Shown here one piece after another: positions 35,945 through 45,006 of a stretch of 64,000 nt of DNA. The position numbers and the translations under genes were made by a program. The first letter of the stretch is position 1. Every line of letters starts with the position of its first letter. Origin of the DNA: Sphingobacterium multivorum (GTDB lineage: Bacteria; Bacteroidota; Bacteroidia; Sphingobacteriales; Sphingobacteriaceae); assembly GCF_900457465.1 (NCBI RefSeq), contig NZ_UAUU01000002.1:372001-436000 (forward strand), read 5' to 3'. Below the pieces are notes generated by a model. The model did no database searches. It saw only the letters and a program-made list of their open reading frames with translations, and had not been told where the DNA came from.

Positions 35945-38900
35945 TTAAAATGTTAATTGAAGCCCAAGTATAAATGTTTTAGGAAGAGGGTATCCGCCTC
36001 CATTTTGTCCCACACTTCCACTTTCAGGGGAGAACAATGTATTTTTTGACCAATAGTGTAAATTTTGGCCTGTGGCGGAGATGCTTAAATCTTCCATTTT
36101 TAATCGGTTAGCAATGGATTTAGGCAAGCGATAAGAGACATTAATCTCTCTAAATGCCAGATAATTTCCTTTATTATAAAACATGCTACTTTCCCGACTC
36201 GTATTATTTTTAAATAATTGATCTGCCCAATAATAAGTGGGATATTTTGCATTTGGATTTTCAGGTGTCCATGTATCAAATACACTTGTTGTCGTATTGA
36301 ATGTTCCCTGCATCATTCCAAGAAACCAGGCTCTCGGTCCGTCATAAGCAACATAGCCCAATGCGTAATCAAAACGGGTACTCAAGTTAATATTCTTCCA
36401 GCGCAAAGCTGCACCAAATCCGCCCGTCCATCTCGGCACTGTATTTCCCATATACACCCTATCATAAGAATTGATTATACCATCTCCGTTTACATCCTTC
36501 CACATAACATCGCCTAAAGCTAATGGATAGTATAAATTCTTCTCACTACTGGACAACGCATTATAGACATCCGGATGTACCAATGTACGTGCACCGATCA
36601 GATCCTTCAATTGCAAGGCATAGCTATCCAACTGTTCTTTTGTCCGAATGATCCCGATGGCTTCATAAGCATAAGCAACATTCGGGTCTTGCCCCTCCTG
36701 ATTGCCTCCTACCCAAATGAGTTCTTTGGATTTTGGATCATAAACCTGTAAACCGCCTTGTCTGTTATTTTCAACGCCATTAAAAGGCAATTTTAAGATC
36801 TTGTTCTTATTATACGCCGTATTCCAATTAAAGCTTAGATCCCAATCTTTCCTTCTCAGCATTTGATAATTCACCCCAATTTCGACTCCCTGATTCTGCA
36901 TATCACCATTGTTGGTCGTAATTGTAGTAAAACCGGCTGAAGCTGGTAATGATAAACTTGCAATCTTATCTTTAGTCGTCCGATGATAATAGGCAAGACT
37001 CAAATCAATCTTATTTAAGATTCTGGATTCAAGTCCGACTTCTTTTGTAATCAAACTCTCCCATTTGAGGTTTGGAATTGAAAGCGTGGACATGGTGTAC
37101 CCCACTTGCCCATCATACTTGTTTGTGCCATATGAACCTTGAAGTGTATAAGATCCGATTCCACTGACATTACCGTTCCCTCCATAACTAGCGCGTAATT
37201 TTAACGTATTTACGACTTTATCAGTGCCTAAATAATCCTTCAGGAAATCTTCACGGTGTAGAGCCCAACCGACTGAAACTCCAGGAAAGGTTCCCCATCG
37301 ATTATTTAGTAATGTCGAATAACCATCTCTACGTGCAGTCAATGTCAAAAGGTATTTTTCTTTATAGTCATAGTTTACTCGTCCAAAATAGGACATGATA
37401 CGTTGTCGATCATGGTATGAATCGATACTTCTTTTATTGGCCTCTGGACTCGTTAATCCAAGATCCATAAAGTCGTCTGTTGGAGCTCCACTTCCCGCAG
37501 CTGTAAATCCATTGTTATACGTATCAAAAAATTCCGACCCCAACATCGCGTCAATATGATGCGAACTCGCGATTTCAGTTCTGTAATTTAAGACTGCGTT
37601 ATAGGTTTGATTATATATTTTATCATAGGAAGCCGAGGAATTTCTTGTGCGAACATAATTTCCTGGGCTGGCTATATAATCCTTATTAAAGGACTCCGAA
37701 GTAGACTGGTTAAAAAACCAGTTTCCACTGACGCGTAAGCTAAGATTCTCCAAAAAATTAATTGTAAAAGCTTGGGTAAGCGTAAGCTTCTGATTTAGAT
37801 TTTTACGAATGAACTTATCATCATTTACCAGAGGGTTCCCATCTTGATAATCACGACCAACGAGCAGATCTCCATTGGCATTTGTACCACGCATTGTTGG
37901 AGGGGCCCCCAGTGCCCGCGTCATATAGTTTCCTTCTCCGTTAATAGCGTCACGCCATTTCGTATACGCGAAATTCACCCCTGACAATGAATGTAGCCAA
38001 GGTTTAACTTTATATTCGCCATTTAACACAAAAGTTGTACGATCATAAAAAGTATTGATTGGCATCCCTTTCTCGTTATACTTCCCCACACTTCCATAAT
38101 ATTTACCTTTATCGTTCCCACCTTGTAATGCGATATTATAATCTTGCGTCAAACTAGCATCACGAAGTGCATATTTAGCATAATCAAAATCTTTAAAAAT
38201 TAGTTCTTTTCCAGTTACAGGATCAATCATGGTCTGCCATCCCTGTTGCAACAATTCACGATTGGTATCATCGAGCAACATGGTACTCCACACGGCATTG
38301 CTGGTAAGATTACCATCTAGGATATTTCCTTTATCATCCTTATATTTATTCCCCGTACCAAAGGGGCCCACACTCGTTAATTGATTCAATTGGGACGGTT
38401 GATATTGCCCAGATACCTGAACACCTTTTCTACTCCAGTTTAAGTAATCTTTGGCACTTAGGAAATCAAAAGGGTTGTTCAATTTATTGACACCAACTTT
38501 AGACGACAATGTAATATTGGAAACACCTTCTTTTCCCCTTTTTGTGGTTATCAATATCACACCGTTTGCAGCCCTAGCACCATAAATTGCTGTAGCAGAA
38601 GCATCTTTTAAGACATCTATCGATTCAATGTCATTTTGATTAATGTCATTAAATCCATTTCTAATCAAGCCGTCAACAATAACCAATGGCGTGCCACCGC
38701 CGCCATACGTAGTCCCACCTCGAAGCACAACCGTGGGTACAGCTCCCGGTCTTCCTGAAGTTTGCTGCACTCGAATACCCGGTATCGTACCCGCTAAAGC
38801 AGAAGCTGGGTTCGAGCGAACTCCAGTTTCAAGCACTTTTTTATCCAAGCTGCTTACAGACCCCGTTAAATTCGACTTCTTCATTTTTCCATACCCCACC

Positions 38901-39232
38901 ACCACGACTTCATCCATTTGCTCAACCTTGGACTCGAGTTTGATATCCAATTGATTTAATTGCCCAACTTTCACTTCATATGGTCTATACCCCGTAGACG
39001 TGATGATTAATACGGTATTGGGATTCGTGCTGATCGAGAATGTTCCATCAGCGTTTGTCTGCAAAGATTGGCTGGACCCTTTGACTTTTACAGTCACATT
39101 GCCAAGCAATTCCCCTGTCTTTGCATCGGTAATTTTACCCCGCACGGCATGGTCTTGTGCTTGCGCTAAGAGCATGTTGCCCATCAAAATAGACAGGCTG
39201 AGAAGGGTTCGTAATTTTAGGTTTGAATACAT
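35945..39232 (-). CDS. SusC/RagA family TonB-linked outer membrane protein of the nan locus
   Basis: A 1095-residue TonB-dependent transporter. A signal peptide ends at LAQAQD. A CarboxypepD_reg-like domain (about 28-110) is followed by the SusC signature VVVGYGKMKKSNLTGSVSS and the plug with VLKDASATAIYGARAANGVI. The rest is a 22-strand-type barrel ending in an aromatic-rich terminal strand with F. With SusD it imports sialylated or free sugar products. The promoter (39262-39294) is overlapped by one GntR operator and faces the regulator gene. Confidence 0.94.
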   Translation of the reverse strand: MYSNLKLRTLLSLSILMGNMLLAQAQDHAVRGKITDAKTGELLGNVTVKVKGSSQSLQTNADGTFSISTNPNTVLIITSTGYRPYEVKVGQLNQLDIKLESKVEQMDEVVVVGYGKMKKSNLTGSVSSLDKKVLETGVRSNPASALAGTIPGIRVQQTSGRPGAVPTVVLRGGTTYGGGGTPLVIVDGLIRNGFNDINQNDIESIDVLKDASATAIYGARAANGVILITTKRGKEGVSNITLSSKVGVNKLNNPFDFLSAKDYLNWSRKGVQVSGQYQPSQLNQLTSVGPFGTGNKYKDDKGNILDGNLTSNAVWSTMLLDDTNRELLQQGWQTMIDPVTGKELIFKDFDYAKYALRDASLTQDYNIALQGGNDKGKYYGSVGKYNEKGMPINTFYDRTTFVLNGEYKVKPWLHSLSGVNFAYTKWRDAINGEGNYMTRALGAPPTMRGTNANGDLLVGRDYQDGNPLVNDDKFIRKNLNQKLTLTQAFTINFLENLSLRVSGNWFFNQSTSESFNKDYIASPGNYVRTRNSSASYDKIYNQTYNAVLNYRTEIASSHHIDAMLGSEFFDTYNNGFTAAGSGAPTDDFMDLGLTSPEANKRSIDSYHDRQRIMSYFGRVNYDYKEKYLLTLTARRDGYSTLLNNRWGTFPGVSVGWALHREDFLKDYLGTDKVVNTLKLRASYGGNGNVSGIGSYTLQGSYGTNKYDGQVGYTMSTLSIPNLKWESLITKEVGLESRILNKIDLSLAYYHRTTKDKIASLSLPASAGFTTITTNNGDMQNQGVEIGVNYQMLRRKDWDLSFNWNTAYNKNKILKLPFNGVENNRQGGLQVYDPKSKELIWVGGNQEGQDPNVAYAYEAIGIIRTKEQLDSYALQLKDLIGARTLVHPDVYNALSSSEKNLYYPLALGDVMWKDVNGDGIINSYDRVYMGNTVPRWTGGFGAALRWKNINLSTRFDYALGYVAYDGPRAWFLGMMQGTFNTTTSVFDTWTPENPNAKYPTYYWADQLFKNNTSRESSMFYNKGNYLAFREINVSYRLPKSIANRLKMEDLSISATGQNLHYWSKNTLFSPESGSVGQNGGGYPLPKTFILGLQLTF

Positions 39233-39244
39233 ATTGGTTTGTAT

Positions 39245-39257
39245 TAAGTATTACATA
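39245..39257. promoter_or_regulatory. GntR operator A at susC start site
   Basis: TAAGTATTACATA matches TATGTAnTACATA at 12 of 13 positions and keeps the GT-N3-AC core of FadR-subfamily sites. It overlaps the expected susC transcription start, fitting repression. Confidence 0.6.
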
Positions 39258-39261
39258 TATG

Positions 39262-39294
39262 CAAATATATAAATTACAAAATGTAAAAAACAAA
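39262..39294 (-). promoter_or_regulatory. promoter of the nan operon (susC)
   Basis: On the minus strand a TTTG (39291-39294) and TATATTTG (39262-39269) are 21 bases apart, a good -33/-7 pair. A further dyad, TTACA-AAA-TGTAA, lies in the spacer at 39274-39286. Confidence 0.65.
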
Positions 39295-39306
39295 TTTTAA
39301 TTAAAT

Positions 39307-39319
39307 TATGTATAACATA
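39307..39319. promoter_or_regulatory. GntR operator B
   Basis: TATGTATAACATA matches the consensus at 12 of 13 positions, with the GT-N3-AC core. It lies in the region of the -33 element of the regulator's own promoter. Confidence 0.6.
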
Positions 39320-39337
39320 TTAATCACATTTATTAAT

Positions 39338-39345
39338 TATCTTTG
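39338..39345 (+). promoter_or_regulatory. -7 box of the GntR gene
   Basis: TATCTTTG is an exact match to TAnnTTTG, 35 bases before the preferred start. No -33 TTG is seen; operator B occupies that region. Confidence 0.5.
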
Positions 39346-39368
39346 CCTTAACGCGCCTAATGCGCTAT

Positions 39369-39381
39369 TATGTAATATATA
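39369..39381. promoter_or_regulatory. GntR operator C overlapping the regulator start codon
   Basis: TATGTAATATATA matches the consensus at 12 of 13 positions; its last base is the A of the ATG at 39381. Binding here would block the regulator's own expression. Confidence 0.5.
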
Positions 39382-40109
39382 TGGAACCGAATTCTTCGCT
39401 CATAGAACATCTGAATACAATTGATACTTCTTCTCTTGTAGATCGTGCCGAAAAAGAAATCATCAATCTTTTTGTCAATCAAGGCTTAAAGGTTGGAGAT
39501 GCTTTACCTAAGGAAATTGAGCTGGCAGAAACCCTTGGCGTAAGTCGTACGGTGGTTCGCGAAGCCATGTTGCGGTTGCGTATGGTCGGATTGATCGAGT
39601 CCAAAAAACATCGCGGAGCTGTTTTAACGAGTCCAGATCTTATAAAACCCCTACGCAAATCACTTTATCCGACCATTATGGAAAACAAGACCTTACAGGA
39701 TCTTTTTGAAATGCGTATGGTTCTGGAGATAGGTATGGCGGATATTCTCTTTGAACATATACAAGAAAAGGACATTGAGGAATTGGAAGCGATCGTTGCA
39801 AAAGAACCTATAGATGCAGATAATACTATTTTCGACATTGAAACTGAAATTGCCTTCCATGGTAAGCTTTACGAAATAACTGGAAATACGATTCTCAAAG
39901 ACTTTCAGAACATGCTTTTACCTGTTTTTCAGTATGTGCACAGCAGTGGCTTACTGACCAGTCCCAGCTCCTCGAAAAGCTTTATCTCACACCGAGGCCT
40001 AGTAGATATATTGAAGGTGGGCAATGCTGAGGTGTTTCGAAATGCCATGCGCAAGCATCTTGATAATCATTATCAGCGCCTCTTTTTATATAAGAAATCT
40101 ATTGGATAA
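39381..40109 (+). CDS. GntR/FadR-type regulator of the nan locus
   Basis: A 242-residue regulator. The N-terminal winged helix (about 15-82) has LPKEIELAETLGVSRTVVREAMLRLRMVGLIE, the GntR signature. The C-terminal helical FCD ligand-binding domain (about 95-235) contains the metal/ligand residues typical of the FadR subgroup (E-x-R-x-x-L-E, later H residues). The ligand is probably sialic acid or a breakdown product, by analogy with NanR. An ATG 21 bases earlier is in frame but less likely. It is divergent from the nan operon and flanked by palindromes of the FadR type. Confidence 0.9.
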   Translation: MEPNSSLIEHLNTIDTSSLVDRAEKEIINLFVNQGLKVGDALPKEIELAETLGVSRTVVREAMLRLRMVGLIESKKHRGAVLTSPDLIKPLRKSLYPTIMENKTLQDLFEMRMVLEIGMADILFEHIQEKDIEELEAIVAKEPIDADNTIFDIETEIAFHGKLYEITGNTILKDFQNMLLPVFQYVHSSGLLTSPSSSKSFISHRGLVDILKVGNAEVFRNAMRKHLDNHYQRLFLYKKSIG

Positions 40110-40444
40110 TCTGTTTAACAGGATTGATTCACTTTACTATAGAAAGACCCGATTATATGATTGGGCTTTAAGCGTCTACTAAAGCGAAGAGTATACACTT
40201 AATATTGCCTTAAATCCCATAATTGTCCTATAAAAAAGATCTGATCTATCCTTTATTCTCATTGTAATCCGAATCAATACATAGCGGCAATGCTATGAAA
40301 AAGTAAATTCACTCATTTAATTATTTTATGTAATACATAATAATCATTATCTTAGTCAGCATTATAATGCTTCGCTAAAGCTATACTATTTCAAATCGCA
40401 TAGCTTAAAAAAGCTTGATTCATTCAATTTAAACCGAAAACAAA
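40110..40444. other. 335-base intergenic region before the sulfatase
   Basis: No gene. It contains a stem-loop at 40143-40169 (AAAGACCC region pairing with GGGCTTT), probably the end of the regulator transcript, then operator D and a near-consensus -7 box TATCTTAG at 40348-40355. Confidence 0.5.
40326..40340. promoter_or_regulatory. GntR operator D upstream of the sulfatase
   Basis: TTATGTAATACATAA is a perfect 15-base palindrome and the best of the four sites. It lies eight bases before a TATCTTAG -7-like box and 105 bases before the sulfatase start. Confidence 0.65.
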
Positions 40445-41977
40445 ATGAAAGTCAGGATCTTTTTATTTGCTGTAATCGCAACATTTCTGCATAAAAATAC
40501 ATTTGCACAAAAAAAGCCCAATATCATTATCATTATTTCCGATGATCATGCCTATCAGGCAATAGGCGCCTATGGTTCGAAATATGGAAAAACACCACAG
40601 ATAGATCGCATCGCTGCTCAGGGTGCTCTATTTAAAAATGCGTTTGTAAACAATTCCATCTGCGGACCATCCCGGGCTACATTATTGACGGGCAAGTACA
40701 GCCATAAAAATGGATTCAAAGACAATGAAACTTCTGAATTCGACTTTAGCCAAGATCTTTTTGTGAAACAGCTCCAAAACGTAGGTTACAATACCGCTTG
40801 GGTGGGTAAAATTCACTTAGGAGACAAACTTCAAGGCTTCAACTATTATGATATTCTTGTTGGTCAGGGAACCTATTTTAATCCGGATTTTATCAGCAAA
40901 GAGGGCCGCAAACGCACTGAAGGGTATGTATCCGATATCGTAACCGAAAAAGCAATTGATTGGTTAGATACCGTAGATGCTGAGAAGCCATTTTGTCTAA
41001 TCATCGGTCACAAAGCTACACACCGTACCTGGATGCCGGATCCAAAGGACTTTGGGAGCTATGATTCTGTAAATTTCACCTTACCGGCTACTTTCTATGA
41101 CAATTACCGAAGTAGGCCGGCAGCAGCATTGCAGGAAATGTCCATTGACAAGGACATGAAAATGGGCTACGATCTCAAAATGTTCAATTCGTTGGAAGAC
41201 ATGATGGCCGACGGTAATTTCAAGCGGATGAACCAAGCTCAAAAGGACAGCTATATCGCCTATTACCGTCCTATTTATGAACAGTTGAAACAGGGTAATT
41301 TGACAGGAAAACAGCTCGCTGAATGGAAATTTAGACGATATATGATTGATTATCTCAATACTGCCCAATCCATGGACCGCAACATCGGGAAAGTATTGGA
41401 TTATTTAGATCGAAAATCCCTCGCTGAAAATACAATTGTGATCTATCTTTCAGACCAAGGTTTTTATATGGGTGAACACGGTTGGTTCGATAAACGTTGG
41501 ATGTATGAGGAGTCTTTTCGTACACCAATGGTCATGCGGTACCCAGCCCTATTACATGCAAAATCAACAATAAACGCTAAAATTGTCAACGCCGATATCG
41601 CTCCCACGTTATTGGAATTAGCTGCAATCAAAAAACCGAAAGACATGCAAGGTGAATCTTTTGTGCATGTCCTGAAAAATAACAAAGAGGAACATCGGAA
41701 AGATCTGTTCTATCATTATTTCGAAAATGGCGAACATGCCGTGAGCCCCCATTTTGGTGTTCGTGATGATCGGTATAAATTGATCCGCTATTATAAACGG
41801 ATCGAAAATTGGGAACTCTTTGACCTTCAAAAGGATCCCAATGAACTCCATAATGTCTACAAGGATCCTGCCTATCAAAGCGTCGTCAAACGGATGAAAA
41901 AGAAACTTATCACGCAAATGCGCCAATTTGATGACAAAGAAGCAGAAGCAATTTACAAAATCAACATCGACCAATAA
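40445..41977 (+). CDS. exported sulfatase (S1 family, type I)
   Basis: A 510-residue sulfatase. A signal peptide ends at TFAQ. The formylglycine motif is C73-G-P-S-R, followed by ATLLTGKYSHKNG. The metal-binding Asp pair is in ISDDHAY and the later SDQGFYMGEHGWFDKRWMYEES block is conserved in sulfatases. The overall sequence is of the kind annotated as N-acetylglucosamine-6-sulfatase, but that substrate is inference. It needs a sulfatase-maturing enzyme encoded elsewhere. A perfect copy of the GntR operator upstream ties it to the sialic-acid locus, which fits removal of sulfate from mucin-type glycans. Confidence 0.92.
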   Translation: MKVRIFLFAVIATFLHKNTFAQKKPNIIIIISDDHAYQAIGAYGSKYGKTPQIDRIAAQGALFKNAFVNNSICGPSRATLLTGKYSHKNGFKDNETSEFDFSQDLFVKQLQNVGYNTAWVGKIHLGDKLQGFNYYDILVGQGTYFNPDFISKEGRKRTEGYVSDIVTEKAIDWLDTVDAEKPFCLIIGHKATHRTWMPDPKDFGSYDSVNFTLPATFYDNYRSRPAAALQEMSIDKDMKMGYDLKMFNSLEDMMADGNFKRMNQAQKDSYIAYYRPIYEQLKQGNLTGKQLAEWKFRRYMIDYLNTAQSMDRNIGKVLDYLDRKSLAENTIVIYLSDQGFYMGEHGWFDKRWMYEESFRTPMVMRYPALLHAKSTINAKIVNADIAPTLLELAAIKKPKDMQGESFVHVLKNNKEEHRKDLFYHYFENGEHAVSPHFGVRDDRYKLIRYYKRIENWELFDLQKDPNELHNVYKDPAYQSVVKRMKKKLITQMRQFDDKEAEAIYKINIDQ

Positions 41978-41981
41978 TGCC

Positions 41982-42016
41982 ATGAGGGTATCCGATCTAC
42001 TGGATACCCTCATTTT
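41982..42016 (+). terminator. intrinsic terminator after the sulfatase
   Basis: A perfect twelve-base stem (41982-41993 with 42002-42013) with an eight-base loop is followed by a short T-run. Confidence 0.8.
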
Positions 42017-42141
42017 AATACTATACCCTTCTTCAAATTGCTTATCGAAATGCTAGCTATATCGTGAAGCACAATATAATCATCGCAAAAAAGATTGCCC
42101 TTCAAACAAATATTGTAACAAATAAAATCCGCAATCGATTG

Positions 42142-42158
42142 TTTTTTTTTTTTTTTTT
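42142..42158 (+). repeat. run of 17 T's
   Basis: A pure T homopolymer lies 113 bases before the start of the outer membrane receptor at 42271. The length is unusual for this window and such runs are unstable and hard to sequence. The remaining 42017-42270 is AT-rich and shows no gene. Confidence 0.7.
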
Positions 42159-42270
42159 AAATAAATTTTCATTTATAGTATAAAATTCATTTCTTTAATA
42201 TTGTATTAAAATGATTTACATTTAATCATTTTGACCCTCAATATAGCCAAGATATACGTACTTAAATTTT

Positions 42271-44958
42271 ATGAAAATTTACTTATTTTTAATTTTATTA
42301 CTAACCACAACTATAGTTATAGGCCAATCGAAGGGAAAAGTTCTCGGGACGGTATTTTCTCAAAACGCGGAACCATTAGAAAAAGCAACTGTAACGATTC
42401 TCAATTCAAAAGACTCTTCCGTGGTTTCCTATCTCCTTACTGATACAAAAGGTAAGTTTGAATTTGTTAAAATTCAAACAGGCACCGCACTAACACTTTT
42501 TATTTCACATGTCAATGCAAATCCCTTTCGTCAAGAATTCAATATTCCTAACGGAGAAAATTATGATTTCACTCTATTAAAGCTCGATTCCAAAAGTCTC
42601 GATGAAGTAGTCGTCAATATCGTTCCCCCCGTGCGGATGAATAAAGATACGTTAGAATATAACACCAACTTCTTCAAAACTCGCCCCAATGTCAACGTAG
42701 AGGAATTGCTCAAAGAACTACCTGGTCTGCAGGTCAATATGGATGGTTCGATTTACTATCAAGGAAAAGAGGTTTCAAAAGTAAAAGTAAATGACAAGGA
42801 TTTCTTTTCGAGTGATCTCCGTATTGCTACACGAAACCTGGACGCTTCGCTTATTAAAACTGTACAGGTGTACCGTGATAAGGGTGAAACAAAAAAGGAT
42901 AATGAAGACGAAGATAAACTGCCGATCACGATTAATTTAAAATTTAAGAAAGATTCGCTCAGAGCGAGCTTCGGTAAGCTCTATGGCAGTGCCGGTACCA
43001 GGAGTAGATATGAGGCTGGCGGTTTATTCAATACATTTAAGGATACACTCCAGCTGAGTTTAATCGGTTTCGGAAATAACATTAACCGCCAAAGTTTTGA
43101 CTACAATGAATTGAACCAAGAAGCTGGGCTTGGTCGTTCCGAAAATTATGGTTTTGATAATTTTGGAGGTAGAAACTATTCAGGTAAAGCCAACGATATA
43201 GGCTTAGGATTTAACCTCAACAATGACTGGGGAAAGAAAACCAAGTTGAATATCATGTATATGCTGAAATATAATAAAGCCGAAAATCAGAATACAGGCA
43301 ATCAAATTTCTTTATTCGACCAGGAAAAACAATATTCAGAATCCAATTACCAACAACAGGAGAGATCTGTAGGGCATAATATCAAAACCCTGCTCCGTCA
43401 TCGCATGGACACCACAGCCTACTTTGAATTTACACCGAGTTTGGGTATCAATACAAAAAACAGCTCAACCTTAGGAAGGAACCGCTCCTATACGGATCTC
43501 AAAAAACTAAATGACGCAACAGGTACAGGAGGAAATAATGAAAATACACTAAACTATTCACATGGTTTCTATATCGAAAAACAACTCCATAAAAATCATA
43601 TTGTATCGTTTAGAAATACGGTTTCCATCCATACCAATGAAAAGACCGACAGCTCTTTCCAGCTTACCAATATTTACGATACAGCGAATCCTCAAACTAG
43701 TCTATGGCATAAAAACCTAACACAAAATAATTCCAACAATCTCTATTTTAGTGCTGCCTATTACAATAAAACTATTAAAAAACTCAACTTTGATTATTAT
43801 TTTACCTATGTCACCAACCGGCAGGGACCACAGGAGAGTGTGTACATCAACCGCGACAGTACTGGAGAAGTACATGCTGCTCCCTATGAAAATAGTTACC
43901 GTTACAAATACCAGGATTATATTACGGGGATTATATTTTACTGGAGACCAACCAAAGATTTCAACGTAAAATTTGGAACAGCCTATCAAGTAAAGGCAAA
44001 TCATTTTGATTTACTTAAAATCAATTCGGTCGAGAAATCATCTTTAGGCTACTGGCTTCCCAATATTAACATCCGTTATAAAGATCTAAACCTCGGCTGG
44101 TACAAAGATCTCGAGTCTCCCGAACTCTACGGAATTCAACAGCTCGTCATGGATCTAAATCCATTGTACACGCGAAAGACATCTTTTATATTCAACAATA
44201 TCGAAAAACAGAATGTTAGTATATCGTACTATAAGTATACCTCGAAATTGCAGTTTAATGTCAATGGGAATATCAATTATGTCAATAACAGCATCGGGAG
44301 CCGTAGCTGGCGAAACAACAATACAGGACAAATGACCACCCAGATGTTTCTCGCTGGCTCAAAATATAACTATAGTGCCTATACTTACCTGATATACAAC
44401 CTAAAAGCTAATAAAAATTGGTCATTCTATCTATCGCAAAACAACAATATCTACACCTATGAAAATTATAGTTCCATCAATGATGTTGATAATAAAGGGA
44501 CCAATATAGGGATTAATGCCAGCCAACAATTTTCCGCCACGTGGAAAAACCTGGTGACGATATCACCACAGTACACTTATTCTTGGAACAAAAACATAAA
44601 TTCGGTAAAAGATAACCCCGACTTTATTGAATCAACCTATTCTACACATAAAATTGGCGCAGGATTGAATATTAATCCGATCCACGAGTTTTCATTGGAA
44701 TCTACCTACTCGCTAGATAACCGGGCCAGCGGATTGAGTGGAAGAAAAAACTACCATATCTTAAATGCTTCAGTCTATTACACATTGAAAAACAATTCAC
44801 AGCTAAAATTGACTGGCTTTGACATATTGAATCAGAATACCCAAAATTATTGGGGCAGTCAGGGCAACAGGACGTATTTTGGAAATTCACTAACATTAAA
44901 ACAATATTTTATGGTAGGTTATATTCACAAGTTTAATATTGTCAAAACAAAGAAATAG
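42271..44958 (+). CDS. TonB-receptor-like outer membrane beta-barrel protein
   Basis: An 895-residue outer membrane protein. A signal peptide ends at VIGQ. The CarboxypepD_reg-like domain (about 22-105) has LGTVFSQNAEPLEKATVTI. A plug-like region follows with VEELLKELPGLQVNMDGSIYYQGKEVSKVKVNDKDFF-type sequence, as in the outer-membrane-barrel (OMP_b-brl_3) group of Bacteroidota. The rest is a Tyr/Asn-rich barrel. It lacks the SusC signature and has no SusD partner. The substrate is unknown. It is monocistronic and starts downstream of the T17 run. Confidence 0.85.
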   Translation: MKIYLFLILLLTTTIVIGQSKGKVLGTVFSQNAEPLEKATVTILNSKDSSVVSYLLTDTKGKFEFVKIQTGTALTLFISHVNANPFRQEFNIPNGENYDFTLLKLDSKSLDEVVVNIVPPVRMNKDTLEYNTNFFKTRPNVNVEELLKELPGLQVNMDGSIYYQGKEVSKVKVNDKDFFSSDLRIATRNLDASLIKTVQVYRDKGETKKDNEDEDKLPITINLKFKKDSLRASFGKLYGSAGTRSRYEAGGLFNTFKDTLQLSLIGFGNNINRQSFDYNELNQEAGLGRSENYGFDNFGGRNYSGKANDIGLGFNLNNDWGKKTKLNIMYMLKYNKAENQNTGNQISLFDQEKQYSESNYQQQERSVGHNIKTLLRHRMDTTAYFEFTPSLGINTKNSSTLGRNRSYTDLKKLNDATGTGGNNENTLNYSHGFYIEKQLHKNHIVSFRNTVSIHTNEKTDSSFQLTNIYDTANPQTSLWHKNLTQNNSNNLYFSAAYYNKTIKKLNFDYYFTYVTNRQGPQESVYINRDSTGEVHAAPYENSYRYKYQDYITGIIFYWRPTKDFNVKFGTAYQVKANHFDLLKINSVEKSSLGYWLPNINIRYKDLNLGWYKDLESPELYGIQQLVMDLNPLYTRKTSFIFNNIEKQNVSISYYKYTSKLQFNVNGNINYVNNSIGSRSWRNNNTGQMTTQMFLAGSKYNYSAYTYLIYNLKANKNWSFYLSQNNNIYTYENYSSINDVDNKGTNIGINASQQFSATWKNLVTISPQYTYSWNKNINSVKDNPDFIESTYSTHKIGAGLNINPIHEFSLESTYSLDNRASGLSGRKNYHILNASVYYTLKNNSQLKLTGFDILNQNTQNYWGSQGNRTYFGNSLTLKQYFMVGYIHKFNIVKTKK

Positions 44959-45006
44959 ATCAGGTAAAGAGCTGAAGCTTGTTCATAACAACGATAAAAA
45001 TAATCA

